DNA from: Muricoccus roseus
GTDB taxonomy: Bacteria; Pseudomonadota; Alphaproteobacteria; Acetobacterales; Acetobacteraceae
Reading direction: 5' to 3'
DNA: 45,677 nucleotides
Assembly (NCBI RefSeq): GCF_900141905.1
Contig: NZ_FQZF01000036.1
Location: 1 to 45,677, forward strand
In this document: positions 20,023-28,800 of the stretch, piece after piece
Layout: every line of letters begins with the position of its first letter
How positions within the stretch are numbered: position 1 is the stretch's first letter
Notes under the pieces: model-generated
Databases searched by the model: none
The model's input: the letters and a program-made list of their open reading frames with translations, nothing else
Told to the model about the DNA's origin: nothing
Made by a program: the position numbers and the translations under genes

Positions 20023-20094
20023 GGCACCCGGCAAGGCACCCGGCAAGGCACCCGGCAAGGCGCCCGGGAAAGCGCCCGGGAAAGCGCCGGGTTT
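20023..20094. repeat. 12-bp tandem repeat, about six units, in the comF-grxC spacer
   Basis: Three exact copies of GGCACCCGGCAA (20023-20058) are followed by GGCGCCCGGGAA, AGCGCCCGGGAA and a decayed AGCGCCGGGTTT. The array lies between the comF stop and the grxC start. The unit is a multiple of 3, so the array reads as KAPG repeats on one strand and PGAL/PGAF repeats on the other, but no gene covers it. The exact copies at one end and variants at the other suggest recent unit gain by slippage. Confidence 0.9.
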
Positions 20095-20098
20095 TCCC

Positions 20099-20878
20099 CT
20101 AGGAGGGCGTCCGGCGCGGAGCCGGGACGCGCGCCGCCGCGAGCACCTCGACCGCGGTCGCCCCGGCATCCAGGAGCGCCTCGGCGCAGGCATTGGCGGT
20201 GGCGCCGCTGGTCAACACGTCATCGACGAGCAGCACCCGCCGGCCCAGGATCCGCCCGCGCAGGCGAGACGCCACGCCGATGGCGCCATGCATCACCGCC
20301 CGCCGCACCTCCGCGCCCATGGGGCCCAGCGGGGGCGTGGCCCGCAGCCGCCGCAACGCATCCGGCAGCACCGGGCGTCCCGCGATCCTGCCGATCTGCC
20401 GCGCGAGCAGGGCCGCCTGATTATAGCGCCGCCGGAAGAGGCGCCAGCGATGCAGCGGCACCGGGACGATCACCTCCGCCTCCGCCAGCAACGCGGCCCC
20501 GGCGGCGGCCATATGGCGCGCGAGCGGCGCGGCCAGTTCGGTCCGGTCTCCATATTTCAGCGGCAGCACGAGCCGCATCACCGCCTCGTTGTAGGTGAAG
20601 GCGGCCCTGGCCCGGTCGAAGGCCGGCGGCGCGGCGACGCAGCGGGGGCAGAGGCCCGCCTCCCCCTCCCCCTCATGCTCGAAGGGCAGGCCGCATTGGT
20701 CGCAGAAGGGCGGGACGATCAGGTGCAGCCCGGTGAAGCAAGAGGGGCAAAGGGTTCCCTGGTCGAGCACACGCTCGTCGCAGGCCAGGCAGTGCGGGGG
20801 CAACAGCGCGTCCAGCACCGCCTTGCCCCCGAGCCGCGCATAGCGCGCCGCCCCCTCCATCGCCGCCGCCCGCATCAT
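20099..20878 (-). CDS. ComF family phosphoribosyltransferase-like protein
   Basis: ComF/GntX-type proteins join an N-terminal zinc-ribbon to a phosphoribosyltransferase fold; they take part in DNA uptake in competent species, and the role in Alphaproteobacteria is unclear. Four cysteine pairs are seen: CLAC, CPSC, CDQC and CPRC (about residues 34-86). The PRPP-binding loop is VLLVDDVLTSGAT (about residue 215). The family motif YNQAALLAR follows VPVPLHRWRLFRRR. I start at the ATG at 20878 (MMRAAAMEGAARY), which has GGAG close upstream; the frame is open further upstream without similarity. Length is 259 residues. It is divergent from the methyltransferase gene. Confidence 0.9.
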   Translation of the reverse strand: MMRAAAMEGAARYARLGGKAVLDALLPPHCLACDERVLDQGTLCPSCFTGLHLIVPPFCDQCGLPFEHEGEGEAGLCPRCVAAPPAFDRARAAFTYNEAVMRLVLPLKYGDRTELAAPLARHMAAAGAALLAEAEVIVPVPLHRWRLFRRRYNQAALLARQIGRIAGRPVLPDALRRLRATPPLGPMGAEVRRAVMHGAIGVASRLRGRILGRRVLLVDDVLTSGATANACAEALLDAGATAVEVLAAARVPAPRRTPS

Positions 20879-20953
20879 TCGCTCCGAAGCACTGGGGCGG
20901 ATGCTAGCCCGAGGCCCCTGGCGGCGCGAGGGCCGCCGCGACATATGCGGGGA

Positions 20954-21838
20954 ATGAGCGCGCCCCATTTCATCTTCGACCGGCCCCTGCACCGCCGCCG
21001 CCGCGACCGTGCGGCCGCCACGCAGCACCGCGTGGCCCCGGTCATCGAAGCACTCGCAGAGCGCCTTCTGGACCGGCTGGACGACACCACCCGGCGCTTC
21101 GGCCGTGCGCTCGAAATCGGCGGCCGTGGCATTGTCGCGCCCGCCCTGCGGGCGCGCGGCATCCCCTTCGTGACCTCGATGGACCTATCCCCCCGGCAGG
21201 TCGCCGGGGCGGGCGGGCTGGCGGTGGCCGGGGACGAGGAATGGCTTCCCTTCGCCGAGGGCAGCTTCGACCTCGTGGTCGCTAACTTCTGCCTTCACTG
21301 GGTGAACGACCTGCCCGGCGCGCTGGCGCAGATCCGCCGCGCCATGACGCCGGACGGCCTGTTCCTGGCCACCCTGCCCGCCCTGGGCACGCTCCAGCCC
21401 CTGCGCGAAGCCCTCACCGCTGCCGATGCCGCCCTCCGCGGCGGCGCCTCCCCCCGGGTCTCGCCCTTTCCGGAGCTGCGGGACGGCGCCGCGCTGCTGC
21501 AACGCGCCGGCTTCGCCCTGCCGGTCGCCGACCTGGAGGAGGTCTCCCTCGCCTATCGCGACCCGCTGATGTTGCTGCGCGATCTTCAGGCGGCGGGCGA
21601 AACCAGCGCGATCCTCTCCCGCGATGCCCGAATCCCGCCCCGGAACCTCTTCCCCCAGGCCCTCTCCGCCCTGCCCGGCGGCGCCGAGGGGATCCCGGTG
21701 ACGATCCGTCTTCTCACCCTCACCGGATGGAGCCCGGGACCGGATCAGCCCCGCGCCGCGCGCCCCGGGAGCGCCACGGCACGTCTGTCCGATGCGCTGG
21801 GCGTTCCCGAACACAAGGCGGGCGATGCCGTGGGGTAA
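20954..21838 (+). CDS. Class I SAM-dependent methyltransferase (BioC/NDUFAF5-like)
   Basis: A 294-residue methyltransferase related to BioC and mitochondrial NDUFAF5. Seen: IFDRPLHRRRRDRAA at the N terminus, a SAM-site strand ALEIGGRGIV, the acidic SMDLSPRQ, EEWLPFAEGSFDLVVANFCLHWV and FLATLPALGTLQPLREAL. The start at 20954 gives MSAPHFIFDRPLHRRR, as in relatives. Its position divergent from comF and near grxC and DUF1178 is conserved in this class. Substrate is unproven: an NDUFAF5-like role at complex I or a BioC-like role are the options. No biotin genes lie in the window. Confidence 0.88.
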   Translation: MSAPHFIFDRPLHRRRRDRAAATQHRVAPVIEALAERLLDRLDDTTRRFGRALEIGGRGIVAPALRARGIPFVTSMDLSPRQVAGAGGLAVAGDEEWLPFAEGSFDLVVANFCLHWVNDLPGALAQIRRAMTPDGLFLATLPALGTLQPLREALTAADAALRGGASPRVSPFPELRDGAALLQRAGFALPVADLEEVSLAYRDPLMLLRDLQAAGETSAILSRDARIPPRNLFPQALSALPGGAEGIPVTIRLLTLTGWSPGPDQPRAARPGSATARLSDALGVPEHKAGDAVG

Positions 21839-21909
21839 TACCGTGGTGCGCTTCCTGTTGAGGGCTCCGCCCTCGCCCGGGTTGCTGGGCGCCTATTCTG
21901 CCTTGCAGT

Positions 21910-22036
21910 CGCCTGAGGTTTTAGACCTCAGGCGCACCGTCAGCCCGTGATTCCAAACTGATAGAAAAGATGGTGGTGAAGGGTCCGGGGAGAGGAAGAA
22001 TTCCTTCTTCCTCTCCCTGGCGCAGGCCGTCAGCCC
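21910..22036. other. Hairpin-rich non-coding element between methyltransferase and bcsD
   Basis: The 279-bp convergent spacer (21839-22117) holds two strong hairpins. CGCCTGAGGT (21910-21919) pairs with ACCTCAGGCG (21925-21934). A longer stem, 21985-22000 with 22005-22020, has 15 Watson-Crick pairs and one G-U pair around TTCC. Two copies of CCGTCAGCCC (21937-21946 and 22027-22036) flank the longer stem, and the tract around 21950-21975 is AT-rich for this genome. Either hairpin may end the genes reading in from both sides. The compound structure could also be a dispersed intergenic element; I cannot test that here. Confidence 0.55.
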
Positions 22037-22117
22037 AGAACAAGGGCGTGCGGAAACCGGGCCAGACCGCGATCTGCGCGCCCCGGCATCCATCCCTCTC
22101 CCTACGCCAGCGGGAGG

Positions 22118-22555
22118 TTAGGCGCCGTAGCGCAGCACCATCCGGCCTTCGTCGCTGCACACCAGCTGGGTTCCCACCTCCGGCTCGGCGCCGGGTTGGG
22201 CGCCGATCCAGCCGCCATGCAGCCCTTCCAGCACGGGCCCGATCCATTCCCCTTGCCCGTCGCGCAGGCTGGGCAGGCTCGGCGGGGCCGCGTGGGTGAG
22301 AAGGAGGGCGGGCCCATCGGAATCGAGCGCGATGGAGACGGTGCCCCAGCGCGGCACCGCGAGCCGCTCGTTCATCCGCGCCTCAAGCCCGGCCAGCGTA
22401 TCCTCGGGCGGGATGGGCGAGAGAGCGGCGATCTGCGTGCCGATGGCGCGCAGCAGCACCGCGCGCTCTTCGGGCGACATATGGGCGTCCAGCGTATCCA
22501 GCAGGGCGCGGAGAAAGCCCTCCCATTCCGGGCGGGCGTCACTGTTGGAGGTCAT
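22118..22555 (-). CDS. bcsD: Cellulose synthase subunit BcsD
   Basis: BcsD forms ring-shaped octamers in the periplasm that guide glucan chains into crystalline ribbons in Komagataeibacter. This 145-residue protein has the family length (about 150) and its diagnostic C-terminal block WIGPVLEGLHGGWIGAQPG (about residues 104-122), together with the preceding LLRAIGTQIA and VPRWGTVSIAL. It is the last gene of the cellulose operon, 15 bp after bcsC, with a GAGGAGG ribosome-binding site. Identification is by remembered similarity to AcsD/BcsD. The start at 22555 is clear. Confidence 0.85.
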   Translation of the reverse strand: MTSNSDARPEWEGFLRALLDTLDAHMSPEERAVLLRAIGTQIAALSPIPPEDTLAGLEARMNERLAVPRWGTVSIALDSDGPALLLTHAAPPSLPSLRDGQGEWIGPVLEGLHGGWIGAQPGAEPEVGTQLVCSDEGRMVLRYGA

Positions 22556-22570
22556 CGGCGCGGCGCCTCC

Positions 22571-25500
22571 TCACGGGTCGAAGCGGTAGCGGGCATAGAT
22601 CAGCGCCCGCGTTTCATCGAAATCGGCCGCACGGTCGTAGCGCACCGAGGCGCCGACGCGGAGCGACGGCGTGATCGCATATTCCAGGTCGCCGCGAAGG
22701 CCCGCGGTGACCGTGGTCTCCCGCTGGGCGGGGTAGAAGGCCGAGACGGACGGGTCCGCCGCCGCCTGGGCCTCGACCACCGCCTGCAGCGCCCCGTTTG
22801 TGGGGTAGTAGGGCATGCGCTTCTCGCGGAAATGAGCCACGCCGATGCTGCCGCCCAGGCGATAGGCCCAGTTGCCGCGCCGCTCTCGGTAATCCACCGG
22901 GATGGAGGCCGCGACATAGTCCTGCGGGCTGAAATAGCCGCCATGCCCCAGGGTGAAGAGGCGCAGGTTCTTGTCGTAGGAGTAGTAGATCAGGTCCAGC
23001 CCGGTCACGAGTTCCCGGTTCTGGTCGCGGATCAAGGCATAGTTCACCCCGGCCCCGGCCTCGATGCGGGTGTTGTCCGCGACGTTGTGGCCGGTGATGG
23101 AGGAATAGCCTGCCCCGGCATAGGCGCCGAAGCGGCCGTCGTAATATTCGAGCTGGGCCCGCCCGGTGTTGCGCACCACGCCGCCGAAGCTCGCCCCCGA
23201 TTGCGGGTCGCGCATGCCGGACCAGGAGAGCAGGCTGTCCGTCACCGAGCGCCGCTCACCCCGCAGGCGCAGCTGCAGGTTCTCACCCAGGCGCGGCGTC
23301 ACCTCGACGCCGCCGAGGATGTTCTGCTCGCGGAAGCCGAGCGGGGTGGAGCCGAGATCGACCGACATGCCATTGCGGGCATAGGCCACGCCGAGGCTGG
23401 TGCCGGTCGCCGAATGGTCGCGCGGCGTCAGCGCCGCCGCCTGGTCCGCCCCGATGGTGCTGGACGCGTTCGGCAGCACCGTCGCATTCGTGCCGAAGCG
23501 GCGCAGGTTGCCGACCGAGGGATCCAGGCGCCCGCTGTCGATCGTCACGGCTTGCACGCGCGCGCTCAGCTCGCCGCCGATGCCCGGCAGCGGCAGCGCG
23601 GCCTCGACCCCGCCGCCATATTCCCGCAGCCGCTCCAGGCCGCGGTCGCCCGAGCGGGCACGGAAGGCGAAGTTCGGGACGATGCGGCCCGAGGCCTCCT
23701 CGTTCACCTCGGCGAGCTGGCGGCCGATCTCGCTCAGCAGCGGGTCCTCCGAGGCGCGCAGCTGGCTCGGTGTCACCTCGCCCACCACGGCGCTGGCGGG
23801 GCTCGTATCCGCCGGCATGAAGCCGCTGGCAGAGGCGTCGCCCGCCAGCATCGTGCGGCGATAGGGCGTCTCGGCGGAAGCGAGGGAGACGCCCCCTGCC
23901 CCGCCGATCTGCGCCCGGCGCTGATCGGCGGCGAGTTGCAGCGCCGTCTGGGCGCGCCGGCGGTCGCCGGTGGCGCGGGCCAGGCGGGCCTCCATCACCG
24001 AAACGCGCGGATCGGTGCCGTTGAGCAAGCGTCCCTGGGCCAGCAGCGCCTCGGCGCCTTCGAGGTCGCGCTGGGCGAGCGCGGCCTCTATGGCGCCCAG
24101 GCGGGCCTCCGCATTGCGCGGGTCGCGCCGCAGCACGGCCTCGGCAATCCGGCCTGCCACGCGCGGGTCGCGCGCCCCCTGGTAGAGGCGCGGCGGCTCG
24201 GCCTGGACGATCTGCGGCGGCGGAACCGGCTGGGGCGCCGCGGCCATCTGCAAGGACTCGCCCCCGGGAAGGGCGGCAAGCTGCCGGCGCTGGGCGGCGG
24301 GAAGGCCGGCTTCGGCTGCCAGCGGACGCAGCACCTCCCCGGCCTCGCCTTCCATCCCCGCATCCGCCAGGGCTCCGGCCAGGCCGATCCGAACCGACGC
24401 GCTTCCGGCGCGCGACGCTCCCAGCGCGCGGCGCACCGCCTCCGCCGCGCCGTCGCGGTCGCCCGCGCGCAGCAGGGCCCGCACGGCGCGGATCTGAGCC
24501 TCGCCTGTCGGATCGGGGCGCCCTGCCATGGCGAGGAGCGCACCGCGTAGGCCGGGTCCGTCCTGGGCCATCGCCTCCGCGATCTCGGCCTGCCAGCGCA
24601 GGCTGCGGAGCAGGCGGGCATGATCACTGCCGCGCACGCGGCTGGGCACGCGCTCGAGCAGGCGGATGGCCTCGGCGAAACGGCCCTCCGCCTCGGCATA
24701 GAGGGCGGCGACCTGGATGGCCTCGGGTGCCGGGGTGGCGGAGAGCCCGGCCTCCATCACCGCGCGCCCCTCGGCCGCGCGGCCCTGGCGGGCGAGCATG
24801 CGCGCGAGGTCGAGCCGCGCGCCGGCGCTCCCCGGCGCAGCGGCCAGCGCGTCGCGCAGCAGGGCGATGGCGGAATCCGGATCTTCGGTGCGGGCCGCCT
24901 CGGCCCGGAGCGCGTCGGCGCGGCCCTGGTCGGAGATGGCGAGCTCGCGCTGCAGGCCATCGGCCTCGGCGATCCGGTTCTGGCGCCGCAGGCTTTCCAG
25001 CAGCCCGAAGCGCGCAGCCGGCAAGCCGGGGCGGCGATAGGCGGCCGCGCGGAACCGCGCCTCTGCCTCCTGCAGCTCTCCCCGGCGTAGGGCGAGGTCG
25101 CCCAGCAGGGCCTCCGCCTCGGCCACTCCCGCCGCATCACGGCGAACGGCGCGGAGCAACACATGCTCCGCTGCGTCCGGGGCACCGAGGGCGATCTGGC
25201 GCCGCCCTTCCGTCATCTCGACCGCGAAGGCCGCCTCATCCAGCCAGGGGGCCCAGCCGCGCGCCTCCGCGCCGCCGCCCGCGACGGCGCGCGCGAGGAG
25301 GTCCCGGGCCTCGGCCGGGCGGCCCTGCCGCAGCCGGGCCAGGCCCAGCCCGCCCAGGGCGCCGAGATCCTCGGGGCTGCGTGCCAGCATGGCCTCGAAA
25401 GCCAGGGCCGCTCGGGCGATGTCGCCCTCCTCCAGAGCCCTCTCGCCCGCGACACCCTCAGCCGCGCGAGGGGGCGCGGGCTGTTGGACGGCGCCGCGAA

Positions 25501-25819
25501 GGGCCACTTCCAAGCGGGCGATGCGGGCATCGCCCGGCGCGGCCTGGCGCAGCCGCTCCAGCAGGCCCCCCGCCGCCGCCACATCCCCCAGCTCCAGCTG
25601 GGTCAGGGCCGCGGCCATCAGCACCTCGGGGTGCGAGGGCTGGGCGGCCAGGGCACGGTCCAGCGCCGCCGCCGCCCGCGCGGGCTGGCCCTGGCCGCGC
25701 CAGAAGCCCGCCTGCTCGATCAGCACCTGCACGCCGCTGCCCTGCGCGAAGGCCGGCCCGGCGGCGAGGAGCGCCGCGCCGGCGGCAGCCCCGAGAAGAT
25801 GGTGGCGGAGCGAGGTCAT
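22571..25819 (-). CDS. bcsC: Cellulose synthase outer-membrane export protein BcsC
   Basis: BcsC carries the nascent glucan through the periplasm and outer membrane. The 1082-residue protein has a signal peptide (cleavage near AGPAFA|Q at residue 25), many TPR repeats over about 30-640 (for example ALAAQPSHPEVLMAAALTQL, ALGGLGLARLRQGRPAEARD), and a C-terminal beta-barrel domain from about 720 that begins with the conserved VGEVTPSQLRASEDPLLSEI and ends YARYRFDP, typical of an outer-membrane barrel. The start overlaps the bcsAB stop by 4 nt (ATGA). Length is close to other BcsC proteins (about 1150-1300). Confidence 0.95.
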   Translation of the reverse strand: MTSLRHHLLGAAAGAALLAAGPAFAQGSGVQVLIEQAGFWRGQGQPARAAAALDRALAAQPSHPEVLMAAALTQLELGDVAAAGGLLERLRQAAPGDARIARLEVALRGAVQQPAPPRAAEGVAGERALEEGDIARAALAFEAMLARSPEDLGALGGLGLARLRQGRPAEARDLLARAVAGGGAEARGWAPWLDEAAFAVEMTEGRRQIALGAPDAAEHVLLRAVRRDAAGVAEAEALLGDLALRRGELQEAEARFRAAAYRRPGLPAARFGLLESLRRQNRIAEADGLQRELAISDQGRADALRAEAARTEDPDSAIALLRDALAAAPGSAGARLDLARMLARQGRAAEGRAVMEAGLSATPAPEAIQVAALYAEAEGRFAEAIRLLERVPSRVRGSDHARLLRSLRWQAEIAEAMAQDGPGLRGALLAMAGRPDPTGEAQIRAVRALLRAGDRDGAAEAVRRALGASRAGSASVRIGLAGALADAGMEGEAGEVLRPLAAEAGLPAAQRRQLAALPGGESLQMAAAPQPVPPPQIVQAEPPRLYQGARDPRVAGRIAEAVLRRDPRNAEARLGAIEAALAQRDLEGAEALLAQGRLLNGTDPRVSVMEARLARATGDRRRAQTALQLAADQRRAQIGGAGGVSLASAETPYRRTMLAGDASASGFMPADTSPASAVVGEVTPSQLRASEDPLLSEIGRQLAEVNEEASGRIVPNFAFRARSGDRGLERLREYGGGVEAALPLPGIGGELSARVQAVTIDSGRLDPSVGNLRRFGTNATVLPNASSTIGADQAAALTPRDHSATGTSLGVAYARNGMSVDLGSTPLGFREQNILGGVEVTPRLGENLQLRLRGERRSVTDSLLSWSGMRDPQSGASFGGVVRNTGRAQLEYYDGRFGAYAGAGYSSITGHNVADNTRIEAGAGVNYALIRDQNRELVTGLDLIYYSYDKNLRLFTLGHGGYFSPQDYVAASIPVDYRERRGNWAYRLGGSIGVAHFREKRMPYYPTNGALQAVVEAQAAADPSVSAFYPAQRETTVTAGLRGDLEYAITPSLRVGASVRYDRAADFDETRALIYARYRFDP

Positions 25820-28800
25820 GAACGGATCCTCAGCCGGCGGATCGCCCGCTGGCGCAGCGTCCAGTAGAGCGGGATGGCGATGACCAGCGCCGCGATCACC
25901 AGCAGCCCGAGCATCAGGTCGGGCCGGGTGGTGAGGTAGCGCTGGGGCAGCAGCGTGATCGGCAGGCTGCCCACGCCGTAGTTCCGCGAGACCTTGAAGG
26001 AGTTGACCTGGCCGTTGGTGACGTAAGCGAGGTCACCCTGGATGCGCGGCTGCTGCTCCGGGTCGCGCAGCGCGCCGATCATCGCCTCCATCCCCTGCGG
26101 GCTGGAGCCGGTGAGCGCGATCACGGAGCGGTCGGAGTTCAGCGGGCTCTGGAAGCCGATGAGCATGCCACTGCCCTCGCCCGGCGCGCCGCCGAGCGTG
26201 GCGGTCAGCCGCTCCCGGTCCAGGCGGCGGTCGTCGGTGAGGAAGATGTTGCGGAAGCTCTCCAGCATGTCCGGCAGCGCGACGCTGACGCGGTTCCCCT
26301 CCACGGTGATCGGCCCGTCACGCAGCAGGGTGGAGAGGGCGGGCTGGCGGTTCAGCGGGCCGACCACCAGCAGGTCCCGGCTCGACACCGCCTCCAGCCC
26401 ACCCGGCCGCGCCACCTCGATGCGGGTGGCGGGATAGCCGACGATGGCGGCGAGGCGGCCGATCAGGTTCAGCGTGGAGGAGATCTCCAGCGCCGAGGCC
26501 CGGTCCGGCAGTACGACGGCCGTTGTCGAGAGGTCCGCCATCTTCGTGTAGGGGAAGCCGCTGCCGACGAAATAGGCAAGGTTCGGCAGCTCCGTGTAGC
26601 GATAGGCCGCGGAGAGGTCGATCGTGCTGTCCGGATCGATCGAGGAGCGGATGTCGCCCGGCACGCTGACGCAGTCCCCGCGATGCAGCGGGCGCAGGTC
26701 GAAGCGGAACTGCAGCTCGTTCAGGCCGAAGACGAGGTAGGGGGGCAGCCCCACCGTCCCCTCGCCGCGCTCGGCCCCGGCGTTGCCCACGGTGCGGTAG
26801 ACCCAGTTCCAGGGCCAGCCGGCCTCGCCTTCGCGGAGCGGGAAAGACTTGAGATAGACGTCGTTCAGCGCCGCATCGAGCCGCGACACCGCCAGGTCCA
26901 GGATCGGGCCCGGAGGCGCGCGGAAGCGGACATCGACGGGCAGGTTCCGGTCGCGGAAGGTGTAGAGGTCCGGCGCCGTGCGGAAGGGCACGGAAACCGG
27001 GCCCGGCGCATAGCCGTAGGACTGCAGCTCCGACGGATCCACCAGCTCGCCGAAGCGCACCGGACGGTCGTTGCGAATCCATCGCGGCGCGTCATAGGGC
27101 TGGCGCGCGGGCAGGTCGTTCACTGCGACTGTCGCCGTCTCGCCCGAGAGACCCTCCTTGGCTGTGGCCAGCACCTGGGCGGCGGTGGCCGCCTCGGCGC
27201 CCGAGCGCCCTCCGACGAGCAGCAGCACCGAATTCGGGTCGTTCGGGTTCGGGATGATGGCGAGGGTCGGGCCATCCATCCGCGGCAGCGTCAGCCCCGG
27301 CAGGGAATCGGAACCCGTCGCGATGACGATGGCATTCCCGCGCGAGGGCACGACGGAGCTGACGGGGAAGCTGGCGCCACGGTAATCCGCCTGCACGGCG
27401 AACCAGGAGGAGGCGACGATCGAGGCACGCACCGCGTCGTTGCCGGCGCCCTCGGCCATGACGACCGGCAGCACCAGCGGCTCGCGCAGCAGGCGCGGGT
27501 CGAAGAAGGGCTCGGGCAGGCGCGCGAGGTCACGGTTCAGCGGCAGCCGCTCCAGCGTGAGCTGAAGGGTCGAGAGATCCGACACCGTGGACCAGAGGAG
27601 GCCAGAGAGCGGGTCGTTGCACTCCACGGCGTAGCGGCCGGTGAAGCGGAAGTTCAGCCGGTTGCTGTCCGCGAAGAAGACCGGGTTGATCTGGAACTCC
27701 ACCGGGCCGAAGGCCGGGCGCGCGCGCTCGGGCGTGATCGTCCCGACGAACTGCTCGTTCATCGTGATCGCGATCTGCGACAGCTCCGGGATCAGCGCCG
27801 GGCTGGTGGCGCCCTGCAGCGTCAGCTTGGCGGAGGTGACCACCTCATCCGAGCGAATGCCGAAGAGGATGCCCTGCAGGTCCGCGAGGCCCCGCAGCTG
27901 CATCGGGCTGCGCAGGCCGAGCTGGCGCAGCGTGCGCGTCTCGGTGCGGGAGCCGATGCTCGGCGTGGTCTCGCCGCCGAAGGTCACGGGAGCGGAAGGC
28001 GCCACCAGGACGGGCGGCGGGCTGACGGCCGGGGCCGTGGCAGGGGCCGCGGCAGGCGGCTGCGGCGAGGGCGCGTATTGCGGTACGCCGGCCGGGGCCG
28101 GGATCGGCGCGAAGGGCGCCGGGCCCGTGGAGCCCGGGGGCGGCGGGGGGGTGAAGGGAGCCCCCTGGTTGATCGCGGGCGGCGGGGTCGGCGCCTGCGG
28201 GCGGGGCGACTGGGCGGCTGCCGAGAACGGCAGGCCGAGGCCGAGCGCAAGCAGCACCGCCGCGGTGCGGCGCGCGCGCTCGGCCGCGCGGCGTTGCGCC
28301 GCCTCGGCCCCGCGGCCCGGGGCCACGGCCGGCGCGGCCGCGCGCGGCGCCTGCGCCCGGGCGGCGCGGGCCGCCGCCTGGCGCCGGGCCCGGCGGGCGC
28401 GCAGCGAGAACTGGCTGTCGCCGCGGAAGAGGCCGCCGATGCTGCGCACCACCTCCCCGAGCGAGCGCATGGGGCGGTCGTGGCGGACATCGTCCCAATC
28501 AACCCAGGCATCGGCGCGGCCGAGTACCACGCGGGTGATGTTGCCCTCGTCCCGCATGTCCTGGGGCACGAAGCGGACCTGCAGGCGGCCCTCCTGCCAG
28601 CGCAGGGCTTCCGCAGGGATCGTCACGCGTTCCGGGCCCAAGTCGATCTCCAGTGTCACCATGGCATTGTCGAGGAGGCCATCCGGCCGCGGGGCGGCGA
28701 CGGCGGCGCCGCCGAGGGAGAGGTCCAGCGTCTCGCCGGGAACCAGCCTTCCATCGGGCAGCACCACGCCGACGGGCATGACCGCGCCGACGCGCGCGCG

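Noticed and set aside
20023-20094. CRISPR array
   Set aside because: The 12-bp units are directly adjacent with no spacers; it is a simple tandem repeat.
19670-21838. 722-codon frame spanning antisense grxC, the tandem repeat, antisense comF and the methyltransferase
   Set aside because: Only its last 294 codons resemble a protein family; the real start is at 20954 (MSAPHFIFDRP).
21893-22093. 66-codon frame across the hairpin element after bcsD
   Set aside because: It is made of the two inverted repeats and has no good ribosome-binding site; probably an artefact of a non-coding element.
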